A stretch of DNA of 25,165 bases from JAVBPA01 sp031549925 (GCA_031549925.1 JAVBPA010000087.1:1-25165), one strand, 5' to 3'. Counted from the first letter of the stretch, positions 1 to 8,124 are shown. Translations and numbers: made by a program. Notes: generated from the sequence alone by a model not told the origin.

Positions 1-14
1 TTTTCTTTAAGAAT

Positions 15-764
15 TTATTTTTTTGTTTTGATTATTTCTTCGTCAATACCTTTCCACCGAAGCATTTCGCGTCCGCTCAATCGGTTCAGCCATGCAAGAG
101 TTTTAATATCTCTTTCAACAAAAGCCTGTTTTGCAACATACGGGATTTTATCAAATAATATATCTATAGGTATCATATAAACTGGTTCTTTCGGAGGAAA
201 CAATTCATTATATTTATCAGCTTCTTCAGCTTCAAAATAAAATACCGGATCTTCTATGATTGTCCCTGTTATTTTGTTAAGAGCTCCGTCGTATAATTCC
301 ATGGCCATCAAAGCGTCAAAATTCGATCCGTTAGGTGCTTTTATACCGAATGCTTCGGCGTTGCGAAAACCAAAACGCGGGTAATAATCAGGATGACCGT
401 AAAAAACAATAGCGCGGTATCCGAGTTTTATCGCTTCCTTTATAGAATGTTTCATCAAAGCTGTTCCCAAACCGCAGCGCCAGTATTTAGGTAAAACGGA
501 AAGAGGGCCAAAAGTCAAAACTTCTGTTTCAACCTTATCTTCGCTTATGATTTTAGCTTTGGAATACATTATATTGCCTGCCAGAACACCATCGACTTCA
601 GCAATAAAATCAAGCTCCGGAACAAAAGCCGGTACTTTTCTTAATTTGTGAATCAAATAGTGTTCATCGCATGTAGGATGTGTAAAACCCCAAAAAGCTT
701 CGCGTGTGAGAATTTCTATTTCCCGATAATCTTGCGGAGTTTCAAGCCTTATATTAATATTCAA
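15..764 (-). CDS. YhbS-like GNAT N-acetyltransferase
   Basis: A predicted cytoplasmic acetyl-CoA-dependent N-acetyltransferase of 249 residues; its substrate is unknown. The acetyl-CoA pyrophosphate loop is visible around residues 88-110 (RCGLG at 96-100). The stretch YGHPDYYPRFGF at 122-133 is typical of the YhbS (COG3153) group of GNAT proteins. The start is TTG at 764, supported by a GGAG Shine-Dalgarno about 9 nt upstream; no better ATG lies in this frame. It is the last gene seen of a five-gene minus-strand unit, 37 nt after the serine hydrolase-GNAT fusion, and ends near the left window edge, so further genes could follow. The GNAT fold assignment is firm. The YhbS grouping is from motif resemblance. 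Confidence 0.85.
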   Translation of the reverse strand: MNINIRLETPQDYREIEILTREAFWGFTHPTCDEHYLIHKLRKVPAFVPELDFIAEVDGVLAGNIMYSKAKIISEDKVETEVLTFGPLSVLPKYWRCGLGTALMKHSIKEAIKLGYRAIVFYGHPDYYPRFGFRNAEAFGIKAPNGSNFDALMAMELYDGALNKITGTIIEDPVFYFEAEEADKYNELFPPKEPVYMIPIDILFDKIPYVAKQAFVERDIKTLAWLNRLSGREMLRWKGIDEEIIKTKK

Positions 765-801
765 TTATTTTTTCTCCTAATTGCATAAAACAATATTATA
801 A

Positions 802-2658
802 TTATATTTTAAAATGTTTTTGGCATTTGTACCGTATAGTGTTTGTGTATTTATAACCTAAATTTTCAATTGTAAAATTGCATTTACGATAAAAATCAAC
901 TGCGTCATCATCGGTTTCTGCGTATAAAGTTTCTATATTTAAAACATCCGCGGCATAATCTATTAAAAGATTTCCGATATATTTGTTACGGTATTCGGTT
1001 TTTACTGATATTCCGTTAATTTTAAAATTTTCATTTGTTATTTTTTTTATTACAATTATTCCGGTAATCTTTTCATCAATAAAAAAACCGTATATAAAAA
1101 CATCTTCATCTGTTAAATATTCAAAAGCTCTTTTTTCAAGCTTTTCTTTTGTCGGCATATACATACAAAGCGAAAATATATTTAAAATTTCCGGATCATT
1201 AAATTCCTTTTTAATTTCTTTTATTTTATAATTATAACCTTTACTTTCAAAATTCTGTAAACTCAAAGATAAATTCATTTTGAATGAAAAATCGAATTTT
1301 TTGTAATTATCATAAAAATTAAATTTGTATTCTGCTTCGTAAGGAGTTTCGATGTAATAAACGGTTATTATCAATGAATTTTTATTTTCCCAAACGGCGT
1401 ATGAGACATATTTTTGCATGTGGTATTGTATATCTTTAATAAAAATACTTTCCCCCTTAACAGGAGATGAAAAACAAAATTTTATAATGCCGTCTTTACG
1501 ATTTTTATAAACAAACGTGATATTAAATAAATCTTTTTCACCGCCGTAAAAACATATTTTTACGAGATTTTGAGAATTTTTATCGAGTAAATATTTGTTA
1601 TCTGTAATTAAATTTATATTTCCTGAAAAACCATTTAAAACAGGATGATTATAATTCAACTCATTGATTTTTTTTCGAAAAATATTATAGTATTCCGGGA
1701 ATTCCGGTAAATTGGAACACGAACATTTATTAATAATTTTTTCGTGTATTAAATCTATTATATCATCGGTTTTTACACCTTTTGATGTAACAGAAAAAAC
1801 TATATTCTTTCTTTTGCTAACATAAATTAGCTGACCAAAAGCTCCTGTATGAAAAAAACTTCCGTCATGATCAATTGACATATGATAACCATATCCGTTT
1901 TTATGACTTCCTGTATCGTTTAATCTGTTGTTTGCTTGTTCTGAAGTCGCTGCTTTTATATACTCACCTGATACGATACGCCGCCCCTTATAAATACCTT
2001 CGTCAAGAAGCATTTGAGCAAATTTGGCGGCTGATTCCACTGTTAAACTTAATCCCATTCCTCCGGCAGTTATTCCGTTTTTACAATATTCCCAAGTAAA
2101 ATCATTAATTTCAAGTAAATCAAATAGATTTTCTTTTAAAAATACATAAAAACTTGCTCCTGTTACCCTTTCAATTACAGCGGATAACATATAAGAAGCA
2201 TGTGTAGAATAACGATAGTATGTTCCTCCCTCATGCGGAAAATCCTGCGCTAAAAATGCTTTTAACCAGTCAAATTGATTATATAATTGTGCATATGTAT
2301 TATCATGAATACCGCAGCTCATGGAAAGCAGGTGTTTAATTTTCAAACCGCGAAGATTATCGGATATATTTTCGGGAAGTTTATCAGGGAAAAATTTTAT
2401 AATATTATCATTCAAATTAATAAACCCGGAGTCACAAGCAATACCGACACCTATTCCGGTAAATGCTTTTGTAACTGAAAACCAAAGCTGTATGCTATTA
2501 ATATCATATGGTTTTTTGCAAAATCTAAAAATACATTTTCCATTTCTTAATAAAACCATACTGGTTATCTGCATATTTCTGTTATAAATTTCGTCTAAAA
2601 ATTCATTTAAATGAACCGATGATATACCGGTATTTTCAGGATATGTATAATCTAGCAT
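802..2658 (-). CDS. Serine hydrolase (beta-lactamase/PBP-like) fused to C-terminal GNAT domain
   Basis: A 618-residue two-domain protein. The N-terminal part (about 1-310) has the order of a class C beta-lactamase-like serine hydrolase: SVTK at 61-64 (nucleophile Ser61 and Lys64), YST at 150-152 as the Tyr motif, and HTG at 270-272 in place of KTG. Residues of about 310-480 form a middle segment I do not recognise. The C-terminal part (about 485-618) is GNAT-like, with an acetyl-CoA loop around 551-568 (RNKYIG). There is no signal peptide, so it is probably cytoplasmic, which argues against a cell-wall transpeptidase or a secreted beta-lactamase. Its ATG overlaps the end of the upstream Nudix gene by 7 nt (ATGCTAG), suggesting coupled translation. 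Members of this hydrolase family act as esterases, amidases or D-aminopeptidases; the substrate here is unknown. Confidence 0.82.
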   Translation of the reverse strand: MLDYTYPENTGISSVHLNEFLDEIYNRNMQITSMVLLRNGKCIFRFCKKPYDINSIQLWFSVTKAFTGIGVGIACDSGFINLNDNIIKFFPDKLPENISDNLRGLKIKHLLSMSCGIHDNTYAQLYNQFDWLKAFLAQDFPHEGGTYYRYSTHASYMLSAVIERVTGASFYVFLKENLFDLLEINDFTWEYCKNGITAGGMGLSLTVESAAKFAQMLLDEGIYKGRRIVSGEYIKAATSEQANNRLNDTGSHKNGYGYHMSIDHDGSFFHTGAFGQLIYVSKRKNIVFSVTSKGVKTDDIIDLIHEKIINKCSCSNLPEFPEYYNIFRKKINELNYNHPVLNGFSGNINLITDNKYLLDKNSQNLVKICFYGGEKDLFNITFVYKNRKDGIIKFCFSSPVKGESIFIKDIQYHMQKYVSYAVWENKNSLIITVYYIETPYEAEYKFNFYDNYKKFDFSFKMNLSLSLQNFESKGYNYKIKEIKKEFNDPEILNIFSLCMYMPTKEKLEKRAFEYLTDEDVFIYGFFIDEKITGIIVIKKITNENFKINGISVKTEYRNKYIGNLLIDYAADVLNIETLYAETDDDAVDFYRKCNFTIENLGYKYTNTIRYKCQKHFKI

Positions 2659-3119
2659 ATTTTATTTCCGGAAAGAAATTTTATAAAATCATATAATGGT
2701 TTTCTCACCGGAGGAGATATATTTTCGGGTAAATTATCAATTGTAAACCATTTAAGATTTTTTGTTTCATCGGTTTCATATAAAATTTCACCATGAAAAT
2801 CATTGCAATAATGTAAAATATCCACAATATAAACTTCATCACCGTTCGGATATGTATAATGTAAATCCTCTCCCGAATAAACATTGAATAAGTTTAATGA
2901 ATTTGCTTTTAAACCGCTTTCTTCATAAAGTTCTCTTTTTGCGGCTTCTTCTACGTTTTCTCCCATTTCAATTGCTCCTCCGAAATAACCCCAGCAGTTA
3001 TTATCTCGGCGGAGTTGAAGCAATATTTCTTTTTCTTTGTATATTATAACACTTGCTCCGCATAACAACAAAGGATTATTTCCTATATATCTAAGAATCA
3101 TTTTTACATAATTATTCAT
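2652..3119 (-). CDS. Nudix hydrolase
   Basis: A 155-residue single-domain Nudix hydrolase, predicted to cleave a nucleoside diphosphate linked to another moiety, using Mg2+ or Mn2+. The Nudix box is complete: G48, E54, then R62-E63-L-Y-E66-E67-S-G69-L70, fitting Gx5Ex7REUxEExGU. No second domain is present. The start ATG at 3119 has only a weak AGGA about 12 nt upstream. It lies 68 nt downstream of the GNAT-Nudix-Nudix gene and overlaps the next gene by 7 nt. The fold is certain; the substrate cannot be deduced. Confidence 0.9.
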   Translation of the reverse strand: MNNYVKMILRYIGNNPLLLCGASVIIYKEKEILLQLRRDNNCWGYFGGAIEMGENVEEAAKRELYEESGLKANSLNLFNVYSGEDLHYTYPNGDEVYIVDILHYCNDFHGEILYETDETKNLKWFTIDNLPENISPPVRKPLYDFIKFLSGNKIC

Positions 3120-3187
3120 TTGTATTATTATCCTGTCTATTTAAAATCCTTAATTTTTGATTTAATTTTTTATTTTATACGGATATT

Positions 3188-4549
3188 TTATAATATTTTA
3201 TCAAATAATTCGTTTATATAATGAAAAGGAATAAATTCATTTTTATCTATCATTCGGAATATTTCATCTTTTGATGCCCATTTAGCATCTATAGTTTCGT
3301 TTTCTTGCAACACCACATCAGAAATATTGAAATCCTGATAAAATAACCATACATCACAAAAATCATTATTACGGGATAAAGTCATTATACAGCTGCCGTT
3401 TTCTTTATTTAATTTCAAACCTGTTTCCTCATACACTTCACGTATAGCCGCTGTAATGCTTTCATCTCCGCTGAGTGCCGAACCTCCGGTACATTCCCAC
3501 ATGTACGGGTAGCCTTTATTCGGAGCCCTGCGGGTTATTAAAAATTCATTTTTAATGTTAACAACCCAAACATGAACCACAAGATGGTAATCTCCATCTT
3601 TAAAGGGGTCACCTCTTTTTTGCGTTCTGCCTGTTAAATTACGATTTATATCATAGATATCCCATAATTCATCACGGTTCATTTGCACATTAAGCCAATC
3701 CTGTATACGATTATATAAACACGGAAGAATTTTTTCATATGTTATTTTATCCGGAATAGCATCAAATGTCATAACTTCACACATTTGCGTTTCATAATCC
3801 GGTATATCTCCGAGTTCATGTATTTGAGCGAAAAATACTTGCCCGTTTGAAAAATCTGAATTTGAGTATACAGAATAATCAAAAGCGGCTGTTATATCAA
3901 ATTTTAAAGCACCGGTTTCTTCATATAATTCACGTTTTGCTGCTTCAAGCGGAGTTTCACCTATTTCAATATGTCCTCCTGCTGTTTCCCATGTATCACG
4001 TTCTTTATGTTTGCTGTATAACCATTTATTTTTATAACGGGCAAATATCACTACATAGCGGTAACCGTTAAGTTCTTCTAAATTATAAGTTTTTACATCC
4101 CAATCCGTTCTTTTATAATACAAAGTCGTCCATATACCATATCCGTTGCGTGTATAAAATCTTCTGACAGATTCCGCGTCCTTTGCTGAAGAAGATATCA
4201 ATATATTTTTAATACCGGAAGCAGCGGCTTTTTCTTCAATCATCGATAATAATTTTTCACCTATTCCGCAATTTCTGTGATTTTTGCTGACATACAAGTC
4301 ATTTATACATAAATATTTCGATTTCGGTGGAAAAACATTGTATTCGTTATCACAAATAATTTCCGCTGTTATATATCCTATTATTTTATTTTCGTTTTCC
4401 GCTAAATAAAAATATTCACTCGGGTAGTTTTTAATATTATCGATTGTATCGCTGATAAAACCAAATGTGTTATTTTCATAAAACCATTCATTTTGCAATA
4501 AAAGAACATCTTCCGCTTTATTTTTTGTAAAAACATTATATGTAATCAT
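3188..4549 (-). CDS. GNAT-Nudix-Nudix triple-domain fusion
   Basis: A three-domain protein, 453 residues from the preferred start (458 from an upstream ATG at 4564; residue numbers here use the longer form). Residues of about 7-150 are a GNAT acetyltransferase (HRNCGIG at 96-102). Residues of about 165-290 are a first Nudix domain with a full box (G197, E203, R211-E212, E215-E216, G218). Residues of about 297-458 are a second Nudix domain of the isopentenyl-diphosphate-isomerase-like type (ELWDIYD and HLVVHVW before the box). Its box is G361, D367, R375-E376-V-Y-E379-E380-T-G382, so the first glutamate is aspartate. The ATG at 4549 is preferred because GGAG lies 5 nt before it, while the ATG at 4564 is 1 nt from the previous stop and has no clear ribosome site. 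It follows a Sat-like GNAT gene and is probably co-transcribed. Confidence 0.87.
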   Translation of the reverse strand: MITYNVFTKNKAEDVLLLQNEWFYENNTFGFISDTIDNIKNYPSEYFYLAENENKIIGYITAEIICDNEYNVFPPKSKYLCINDLYVSKNHRNCGIGEKLLSMIEEKAAASGIKNILISSSAKDAESVRRFYTRNGYGIWTTLYYKRTDWDVKTYNLEELNGYRYVVIFARYKNKWLYSKHKERDTWETAGGHIEIGETPLEAAKRELYEETGALKFDITAAFDYSVYSNSDFSNGQVFFAQIHELGDIPDYETQMCEVMTFDAIPDKITYEKILPCLYNRIQDWLNVQMNRDELWDIYDINRNLTGRTQKRGDPFKDGDYHLVVHVWVVNIKNEFLITRRAPNKGYPYMWECTGGSALSGDESITAAIREVYEETGLKLNKENGSCIMTLSRNNDFCDVWLFYQDFNISDVVLQENETIDAKWASKDEIFRMIDKNEFIPFHYINELFDKIL

Positions 4550-4554
4550 AAAAT

Positions 4555-4558
4555 CTCC
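4555..4558 (-). promoter_or_regulatory. Shine-Dalgarno that decides the start of the GNAT-Nudix-Nudix gene
   Basis: GGAG on the minus strand sits 5 nt before the ATG at 4549 and lies inside the reading frame of the longer 4564 start. This favours the shorter product. Confidence 0.65.
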
Positions 4559-4565
4559 GTTCATT

Positions 4566-5141
4566 TTATAAATTGATATACCAAATTAATTGTATTTCAT
4601 CCCTGTATTTTTCATCATTATAATAAGCAAATTCGTTAAATGAACAAAGAACCGCTCCCTGCTTATGATAAAAATTAACTGCGGGTACATTGTTATTCTG
4701 ACACTCTATTTTAAATTGCTTCATACCCTCATTTTTCGCCCATTTTATTGACATATCAAATAAAGATTGTCCTATTCCCATGCGTTTATAATCATCGTGA
4801 ACTCTTATATCCCACAAAACAGCTAAGTCGTTGCGTTCTTCAAGCATATCGACATCTTTTGTGCGTGTCGCAACAGTCGCCCCTCCAATAGGTTTTTTAT
4901 TGTCATAAGCTAAAAAAAATTTCCAGTTTGATAAATCCCAGCGTTTCCAACGGCTGACAGTTTCATCATCACCTAAACAAAAATCTTTTATATATGGATT
5001 TACTTTTGTTTCTTTAAATAAAATTCCTCCAAGACCTCTATTAATTTTTTCTATTTTATAATAACTGGAAACATGAACCTTCATCGGTATGCTGTCATAA
5101 TTTGTAAAACACGATTCATCTTCCATTTTGTATATTATCAT
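4566..5141 (-). CDS. GNAT acetyltransferase resembling streptothricin acetyltransferases
   Basis: A 191-residue GNAT protein and the first gene of the minus-strand unit. Motif A lies around 112-133 (WDIRV, then KRMGIG at 119-124). It is followed by IKWAKNEG, CQNNNVPAVNFYHKQGA and a C-terminal LIWYINL. Layout and C-terminal wording recall the Sat/streptothricin acetyltransferase group as I remember it (WAK...QdNN...ackFYhk.G...WYL). Those enzymes acetylate the beta-lysine moiety of streptothricin; resistance activity here is only a hypothesis. The ATG at 5141 has AAGGA about 7 nt upstream, and a promoter lies at 5168-5196. One nucleotide separates its stop from the next possible ATG. Confidence 0.82.
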   Translation of the reverse strand: MIIYKMEDESCFTNYDSIPMKVHVSSYYKIEKINRGLGGILFKETKVNPYIKDFCLGDDETVSRWKRWDLSNWKFFLAYDNKKPIGGATVATRTKDVDMLEERNDLAVLWDIRVHDDYKRMGIGQSLFDMSIKWAKNEGMKQFKIECQNNNVPAVNFYHKQGAVLCSFNEFAYYNDEKYRDEIQLIWYINL

Positions 5142-5167
5142 TTTGTATCCTTTTTATTTTTGTTTTA

Positions 5168-5196
5168 ATTATACTACTGATTTTTAATATTGTGAA
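5168..5196 (-). promoter_or_regulatory. Sigma-A promoter of the GNAT/Nudix operon
   Basis: On the minus strand, TTCACA (5191-5196) and TATAAT (5168-5173) are separated by 17 nt. That is one mismatch from the -35 consensus and a perfect -10. The predicted start near 5161 leaves a leader of about 20 nt before the ATG at 5141. Confidence 0.7.
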
Positions 5197-5224
5197 TATG
5201 TATAGTTATTTATTATAATAAAAT

Positions 5225-5241
5225 TATACAATCAATGTATA
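5225..5241. promoter_or_regulatory. Candidate operator: inverted repeat between divergent units
   Basis: TATACA and TGTATA form a perfect 6-bp inverted repeat around a 5-nt spacer (ATCAA). It lies about 30 bp upstream of the -35 box of the minus-strand promoter and before the divergent kinase gene, a plausible place for a shared regulator. In such AT-rich DNA it could be chance. Confidence 0.3.
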
Positions 5242-5352
5242 AAAAGTGTGGATTATTTTTGTTTTTTATGGTAATATGTTATTGGGCATTAAAATAATTA
5301 AACTTTGAAAATTCATATTAAAATATATACCAAAAAATATAAAAAGGATACC

Positions 5353-6198
5353 ATGGATATATACGAAAATTATAAATTTGATCTTGTCGGAAAAATAGGA
5401 TCGATGGCTCTTATCAGGAAAGAAGACAGCGATATAGATTATAATATATTTTCACGCATAGGAACACAGCTAAAACCGGGAATGATTTGGGTTTCATCGG
5501 GTGCTACGGAAATAGGACGTATAGATTATATGAAACGTAACGGAATCGAACTTTCCGGTTTGCCTGATGACGATAAAACAGATTACGCCGCACAGGGGCA
5601 GACTATACTGATGCAAAATTACCGTCAGTTTATAAATCCCAATATAGGAGTAAGGCAGGTACTTTTAGAACATACCCATTTTAACGATCCCGAAAAACGC
5701 GAACATATAAAAAAATTATTTATCCGATGCGCACTTCAAAATTCTATACCAATAGTTAATTATAACGACCCTGTTTCGGAACATGAAAACCGTAAAATGG
5801 AATTGACAAAGCTCCGTACCCAAACAGAAAGAGAAACTGAAATTGTAGAATGTATTGACAATGACGAAACAGCAGCCGTTATCGCGGGACTTGTTCAAAC
5901 AAAAATTTTATTAATTCTTACATCCACAAACGGTATTTATGAAAATCCGCAGGATGAAAAAACACTCATTAGAAATATCAGCGGAAAAGACTCGGAAGAA
6001 CTCATTTACAATATATCAAAAGCACAAAAGAATTGCATAGGAGCAAGCAGAAAAGGAGCGCAAGGTGCGTTTGCGAAACTTGAATATATGAAAAAGCCTG
6101 CCGTTCGCGGAACAATTGTTATAATCGGTAACGGAAAATACAGTTTTGACCAATTAATCAAAGGCACTGTTCCCTGCACAAGAATAGCTATTGAATAA
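5353..6198 (+). CDS. Amino-acid kinase family protein, glutamate 5-kinase-like, no PUA domain
   Basis: A 281-residue kinase of the amino-acid-kinase fold, which phosphorylates carboxylates or similar groups with ATP. Visible motifs are VGKIGS (12-17), VSSGA (47-51), AAQGQ (79-83), NYNDPVS (136-142), DNDETAA (169-175) and LTSTNGIY (189-196). The order matches ProB: substrate loop, NEND-like segment, GDND-like segment, nucleotide site. E. coli ProB is near 367 residues because of a C-terminal PUA domain, which is missing here. NYND replaces NEND, so the substrate may differ from glutamate. No proA (glutamyl phosphate reductase) gene is nearby, which argues against proline synthesis. The ATG at 5353 is chosen because of AAGGA just upstream; the frame is open back to a TTG at 5305 without a ribosome site. 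It is followed after 23 nt by the next gene. Confidence 0.78.
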   Translation: MDIYENYKFDLVGKIGSMALIRKEDSDIDYNIFSRIGTQLKPGMIWVSSGATEIGRIDYMKRNGIELSGLPDDDKTDYAAQGQTILMQNYRQFINPNIGVRQVLLEHTHFNDPEKREHIKKLFIRCALQNSIPIVNYNDPVSEHENRKMELTKLRTQTERETEIVECIDNDETAAVIAGLVQTKILLILTSTNGIYENPQDEKTLIRNISGKDSEELIYNISKAQKNCIGASRKGAQGAFAKLEYMKKPAVRGTIVIIGNGKYSFDQLIKGTVPCTRIAIE

Positions 6199-6221
6199 AA
6201 TATATTTTAGGGAGTAAAAAC

Positions 6222-7160
6222 ATGGTGGAATTAAAAATTGATAAATATCGTTATTATGATCCGCTTTTTGAAAGTGTGCGTATTGTTTTGGATTACATAA
6301 GCAATGATTATTCCGCGGAATATATACAAGGTATATCAGGAGCGGCTTTTAAAATATCCGGTGGATGTCCGAGCAGACCAACTTGTATTTGCGATATGTG
6401 GACACCGGATTTTATAAAATATTTAGGATACAAAATAAAAGAATATCCATGTTTTGATGAAAACGGAACTGACATTTCAGATACTATGATAAACGCTGTA
6501 AAAGAACAGCTGGATGGAGGCAAACCGGTTTTGGTATGGCATGCCTTTACAAACGAAGAATGGGATGTGGTTTGCGGATATAATGAAATTACAAAACAAT
6601 TTATCGGAAGAGGGACATACAGAAATTCAGATGATTATGCTGTTGAATCTTGGGACAGAGCAAAAACAAGCGGAGTCGGAGCTTTCGGAGCGATTATTAT
6701 AGAAGATAAATTATTTGATATTAACAAAAAAGAAGCTGAAATTAAGTCTATTGAAAACGCTGTCCGTCATGCCAGAAAAGAATCAGAAGACGGAATCGAA
6801 GGAATACAATTTTACAAAAACTGGATTTCAATATACTCGGCAAAAGGTGCTGACAGAGGAGTAGCGGACGCATATTGTTATGATGTGTATTCCTCGGTTC
6901 GGTTTGCCGGTGTTAAATATTTGAAAGATATTGCGGTTAATTATAACGATGAATGTAAAAACTTTTTACAAAAAGCCGCTGACTCTTTTGAATCGGAAGC
7001 AAATGCTTTGGCGGAAGCAAGACCGTATCTTTCTTGGAATTCTCCCTGGGGAGTTGATGAAGAAAGAAGTGCAAAGCTTGTTCCTATATTAAAAAAAGCC
7101 GCTTCTTCATATGAAACCGCTGTTGAATATTTAGAAAAAGTGTTGAATACTATAAAATAA
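6222..7160 (+). CDS. Possible BtrH-N/C39-like (papain-fold) domain protein
   Basis: A 312-residue protein without signal peptide or membrane segments. The first half (about 10-165) recalls BtrH N-terminal or C39-like papain-fold domains: GISGAAF at 37-43, a short cysteine-rich stretch (Cys49, 55, 57), GGKPVLVW at 99-106 and EWDVVCGYNE at 113-122. In papain-like proteins a Cys and a later His/Asp act together; I cannot assign the catalytic residues here with confidence. The second half (about 170-312) looks helical and ends in a region rich in Ala and Glu. The ATG has AGGGAG 7 nt upstream. It is the second gene after the kinase, 23 nt away, so the two probably act together. BtrH itself is an acyltransferase of butirosin synthesis; such a role is not shown here. 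Confidence 0.6.
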   Translation: MVELKIDKYRYYDPLFESVRIVLDYISNDYSAEYIQGISGAAFKISGGCPSRPTCICDMWTPDFIKYLGYKIKEYPCFDENGTDISDTMINAVKEQLDGGKPVLVWHAFTNEEWDVVCGYNEITKQFIGRGTYRNSDDYAVESWDRAKTSGVGAFGAIIIEDKLFDINKKEAEIKSIENAVRHARKESEDGIEGIQFYKNWISIYSAKGADRGVADAYCYDVYSSVRFAGVKYLKDIAVNYNDECKNFLQKAADSFESEANALAEARPYLSWNSPWGVDEERSAKLVPILKKAASSYETAVEYLEKVLNTIK

Positions 7161-7239
7161 GATTTATTTAATGTATACATTCCCGAATATCCGAAATGTA
7201 TTTAAAATATTAAAATATAATAACCGTTCTTAAATTTAT

Positions 7240-7304
7240 TGAACTTGGAAGCAGACCGAATATTTATTTATAAAATAATAAATATACGCATTTTTCCAAG
7301 TTCA
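7240..7304. other. Nested inverted repeats between convergent genes
   Basis: An outer 11-bp perfect inverted repeat (TGAACTTGGAA at 7240-7250, TTCCAAGTTCA at 7294-7304) encloses a 9-bp one (ATATTTATT at 7260-7268, AATAAATAT at 7277-7285). It lies between the ends of the BtrH-like and methyltransferase genes, so a bidirectional terminator or RNA 3' structure is likely. No clean T-run follows, which is unusual for an intrinsic terminator. Confidence 0.5.
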
Positions 7305-7331
7305 TTTATGTTTTATATTACTGTTTTTGAT

Positions 7332-8111
7332 TTATTTTGAATAGATACTCATTCTGTTCAGTATGATTCCGGCAGCAACTCCGACATTTAATGAATCGAT
7401 GCCGTTATTCATAGGACATCCGATTATCAAATCACTCAAATCAATCAGTTTTTGATCTATTCCATTGGTTTCATTACCAAATATAATTGCATAATGGTTA
7501 TCTATTTTTTCTTTTAAATCATTTATGTTTAATGAATAATCCGAAGCTGTAGAAATAATTTTATAATTATTATCTTTTAAAATTTGAACCATTTGATCCA
7601 TTTTAATATTTTGATGTCTAATTTTGAAAGCTTCGCCGCGTGATGAATTTACTATGTTTTTATAATAAACATCCATATTATAATTTGTAAAAATTATATT
7701 ATTATATCCGAAACAACGCATTGTTCTTATAATTGTACCGATATTGCCATGGTCAAGTACTCTATCTAATACAATTATATTTTCTTTGTTTTTTATAGCA
7801 TTATCAATTTCATTTTCCCTTTTGCAAGCTAAAGCACATATATCGATAATGTGAGAAACATTTGTGATTTTTTTGTTTAAAAATTCCGTAATATAATATT
7901 TATCCGCAAAAGAAATATCATTTATAAAAGCAGGTATATTAACAGATTGCGATATAAATATTGAATCAATTTTTAATTTGGAATTTACAGCCCATTCCAA
8001 TGCTTCGCTTCCGTATACAGGAATATAAGATGATTGTTCCCTGTTCGCAAAATCAATTAATTCGATGATTTGAGAAACTTTTTCATGTTTAATAGAACGA
8101 ATGATTTCCAT
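7332..8111 (-). CDS. SpoU/TrmH-family RNA 2'-O-methyltransferase
   Basis: A 259-residue SPOUT-class enzyme that transfers a methyl group from S-adenosylmethionine to a ribose 2'-OH in tRNA or rRNA. All three SpoU motifs are present: motif 1 NIGTIIR (123-129), motif 2 FGNETNG (211-217) and motif 3 PMNNGIDSLNVGVAAG (233-248). An N-terminal domain (about 1-105, with YIPVYGSEALEWA) resembles the RNA-binding part of TrmH and TsnR-type enzymes. TsnR methylates 23S rRNA A1067 and gives thiostrepton resistance, but general TrmH proteins look similar, so resistance is unproven. The ATG at 8111 is preferred to an in-frame TTG at 8126: GGAG at 8121-8124 lies 9 nt before the ATG, and the TTG has no site. 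A structured leader lies upstream. Confidence 0.83.
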   Translation of the reverse strand: MEIIRSIKHEKVSQIIELIDFANREQSSYIPVYGSEALEWAVNSKLKIDSIFISQSVNIPAFINDISFADKYYITEFLNKKITNVSHIIDICALACKRENEIDNAIKNKENIIVLDRVLDHGNIGTIIRTMRCFGYNNIIFTNYNMDVYYKNIVNSSRGEAFKIRHQNIKMDQMVQILKDNNYKIISTASDYSLNINDLKEKIDNHYAIIFGNETNGIDQKLIDLSDLIIGCPMNNGIDSLNVGVAAGIILNRMSIYSK

Positions 8112-8120
8112 TTCATATTT

Positions 8121-8124
8121 CTCC
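8121..8124 (-). promoter_or_regulatory. Shine-Dalgarno that decides the methyltransferase start
   Basis: GGAG on the minus strand, 9 nt before the ATG at 8111. It overlaps the alternative TTG start region at 8126, making that longer start unlikely. Confidence 0.6.
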
